Part shown: positions 62,636 through 64,000 of the stretch, piece after piece | How positions within the stretch are numbered: position 1 is the first letter of the stretch | How the letters are laid out: every line of letters starts with the position of its first letter | From: Breoghania sp. | Lineage (GTDB): Bacteria; Pseudomonadota; Alphaproteobacteria; Rhizobiales; Stappiaceae | Length of the DNA: 64,000 nucleotides | Direction: 5' to 3' | NCBI RefSeq assembly: GCF_963674635.1 | Contig: NZ_OY771475.1 | Span: 744,001 to 808,000 of the forward strand | Program-made: the position numbers and the translations under genes | The notes under the pieces: generated by a model | What the model saw: the letters and a program-made list of their open reading frames with translations, nothing else | Told to the model about the DNA's origin: nothing | Databases searched by the model: none

Positions 62636-63811
62636 ATGGCACTTGCACCGATCGATAAAGACGTGAGGCTCGATCAACTCACGCTTGATCCTTATCCGAT
62701 TTACCGGCGCATGCGGGCGGAAACGCCCGTGGTGCGCGTGGAATCCGCAAACCGGACCTTTCTGACGAAGGCGGCGTATACCAAGCGTGTGAAAGACGAT
62801 CCGGACCTTTTCAGCTCCGATGATCCGCACACGCCCATGCAGCGCGCCTTCAATGCCCACACATTGATGCGCAAGGACGGCGACGAGCACCGCCGCGAGC
62901 GCATGGCGATGCAGAAGGCCTATACGCCGAAGGTCATCAAGTCGAACTGGGCGCAGGTCTATCGTGACATCACCGCGACCTATCTCGACCGGCTGAAGCG
63001 GGGCGAGGCGGTGGATCTCTACAAGGAGATCTGCGGCCCGGTTTCGGCGCGCATTCTCATTCATGTGCTGGGGCTGGAAGGCGCAACGGACGAACAGATG
63101 ATGCGCTGGTCGCAGAACCTGATCGACGGCGCGGGCAATTTCGGCTGGGATCCGGAGCCGTTCGTGGTCACGGATCGGGCCAATGCGGAGATGGACGCGC
63201 ATATCGAGGCTTGCGCGGCGCGTCACAAGGCAGAGCCGAACGATTCCGCCCTGTCGCTGATGGTCAATGCGGCGGATCCGATCCCGTGGAGCCAGATCGT
63301 GGCGAACATCAAGATCGCCATTGGCGGCGGCATCAACGAGCCGCGCGATGCGATGGCGACCATCATCTATGGTCTGTTGACCAATCCCGATCAGCTTGAG
63401 GAAGTGCGGCGTCAGGAGGCATGGGGGGCGGCCTTCGAGGAAGGCGTGCGCTGGGTCGCGCCCATCCAGGCGTCCTCGCGGCTGGTGATGGAAGACACCG
63501 AGATCGGTGGCTACGACATCCCGAAGGGCGATGTCGTGATGACCATTCAGGCATCCGCCAACCGGGATGAGGAGCTCTTTGAGGACGGGGAGAGCTTCCA
63601 GGTCTTCCGCCCGAAGAACCTGCATCAGGCTTTCGGCTCGGGCCCGCATCATTGTGCCGGGGCGCATATCGCCCGTCGGACCGTGGGCGAGATCATGATC
63701 CCGGCGCTGTTTGAGCGGTTCCCGGACATGACGCTGCCTGATCCGAGCGCTGTGATGTGGCGGGGCTTCGGCTTCCGTGGCCCGATCAATCTGCCCGTCG
63801 TGCTGAACTGA
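62636..63811 (+). CDS. Cytochrome P450 with altered I-helix motif
   Basis: A 391-aa soluble class I P450. The haem loop FGSGPHHCAGAH has Cys340, and the K-helix ExxR is E269-x-x-R272. The I-helix reads GGGINEPRDA (around 230-239), so the usual (A/G)Gx(D/E)T is changed: Asn takes the acidic position and Glu the Thr position. GGGAGGGG precedes ATG 62636. A [2Fe-2S] ferredoxin follows, which together with a reductase would be its electron donor. Substrate not predictable. Confidence 0.92.
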   Translation: MALAPIDKDVRLDQLTLDPYPIYRRMRAETPVVRVESANRTFLTKAAYTKRVKDDPDLFSSDDPHTPMQRAFNAHTLMRKDGDEHRRERMAMQKAYTPKVIKSNWAQVYRDITATYLDRLKRGEAVDLYKEICGPVSARILIHVLGLEGATDEQMMRWSQNLIDGAGNFGWDPEPFVVTDRANAEMDAHIEACAARHKAEPNDSALSLMVNAADPIPWSQIVANIKIAIGGGINEPRDAMATIIYGLLTNPDQLEEVRRQEAWGAAFEEGVRWVAPIQASSRLVMEDTEIGGYDIPKGDVVMTIQASANRDEELFEDGESFQVFRPKNLHQAFGSGPHHCAGAHIARRTVGEIMIPALFERFPDMTLPDPSAVMWRGFGFRGPINLPVVLN

Positions 63812-63861
63812 ACGACCGCCGGACAGACGCGACGGTTCCCAAGGAAAATTGGAGGAAATCC

Positions 63862-64000
63862 ATGGTCAAGGTGACCTATGTCGCCTTCGACGGTACGGAA
63901 ACGACCGTCGAGGGAGAGCCCGGCGCCAACGTGATGCAGACGGCGCTCGACAACAATATCGAAGGCATTGTCGGCGAATGCGGTGGCTCCATGATGTGCG
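63862..64000 (+). CDS. [2Fe-2S] ferredoxin, adrenodoxin/putidaredoxin type (3' end outside window)
   Basis: The first 46 residues are visible before the window ends. The beta-grasp start VTYVAFDGTETTVEGEPGAN and the cluster loop GECGGSMMC (C-x5-C) match vertebrate-type/putidaredoxin ferredoxins rather than plant-type. ATG 63862 has GGAGG upstream and lies 51 bp after the P450 stop, so it probably serves the P450. Confidence 0.9.
   Translation, partial: MVKVTYVAFDGTETTVEGEPGANVMQTALDNNIEGIVGECGGSMMC

Overview
The window is 64 kb of high-GC chromosomal sequence from an alphaproteobacterium, probably a marine or soil Hyphomicrobiales/Rhodobacterales-type organism. The evidence is an NDUFA12-type complex I protein gene, a SUF operon with an Irr-like iron box in front of it, a class II (B12-dependent) NrdJ, a napEFDABC operon, an RpoE-ChrR singlet-oxygen module with a lipid-modification operon, and opine-oxidase-like operons. 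No rRNA, tRNA or CRISPR array was recognised. Nearly all of the sequence is coding and many genes overlap by 4 nt.

Layout. 1-5.2 kb: an accessory, defence-type block, all on the minus strand. It holds an Abi_C-type protein cut by the window edge, a 50-aa ORF, a TIGR02391 (Ymh) family protein and a 1131-aa SF1 helicase fused to a phospholipase-D nuclease, which is the architecture of the type II Mokosh anti-phage protein. 5.6-11.7 kb: nrdJ with an upstream NrdR-like box, a CheY-like regulator with a long disordered tail, and the NDUFA12 homologue. 12.0-15.2 kb: ferrous iron uptake (two FeoA, FeoB, FeoC). 15.2-15.4 kb: an inverted pair of 48-bp palindromic repeats. 16.5-23.8 kb: the SUF iron-sulfur operon (cysteine desulfurase, sufB, sufC, sufD, sufS, sufT, sufA), followed by tenA. 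24.5-31.8 kb: diguanylate cyclase, DEAD-box helicase, parE, a thioredoxin-like protein and an AI-2E family permease.

32.2-38.9 kb is a surface-polysaccharide block. Seven tightly coupled genes make a CDP-6-deoxyhexose that is probably C-methylated and acylated, and a glycosyltransferase lies upstream. 39.3-43.9 kb encodes the periplasmic nitrate reductase napEFDABC. The 3' end of napC is followed by a 1.85-kb, lower-GC islet (M48 metalloprotease and a relaxase-like fragment) bracketed by 65-bp direct repeats (63/65 identical), which looks like a decayed integrative element. 45.9-54.4 kb is a catabolic operon: a PotABCD-like ABC importer, two DadA-like FAD oxidases, an HcnA-like [2Fe-2S] protein, an HcnB-like flavoprotein and RidA. 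A LysR regulator is divergent from it across a perfect palindrome.

55.5-61.6 kb is an RpoE-ChrR regulon. rpoE-chrR-SDR, a divergent operon (FAD desaturase-like protein, DUF1365, Cfa-like methyltransferase) and a DUF2177 membrane protein are each preceded by the same TGA(T/A)CC-N16-CGTA element. This cluster resembles the furan-fatty-acid locus of Rhodobacter. The window ends with a LysR regulator divergent from a cytochrome P450 and its [2Fe-2S] ferredoxin, the latter cut by the window edge.
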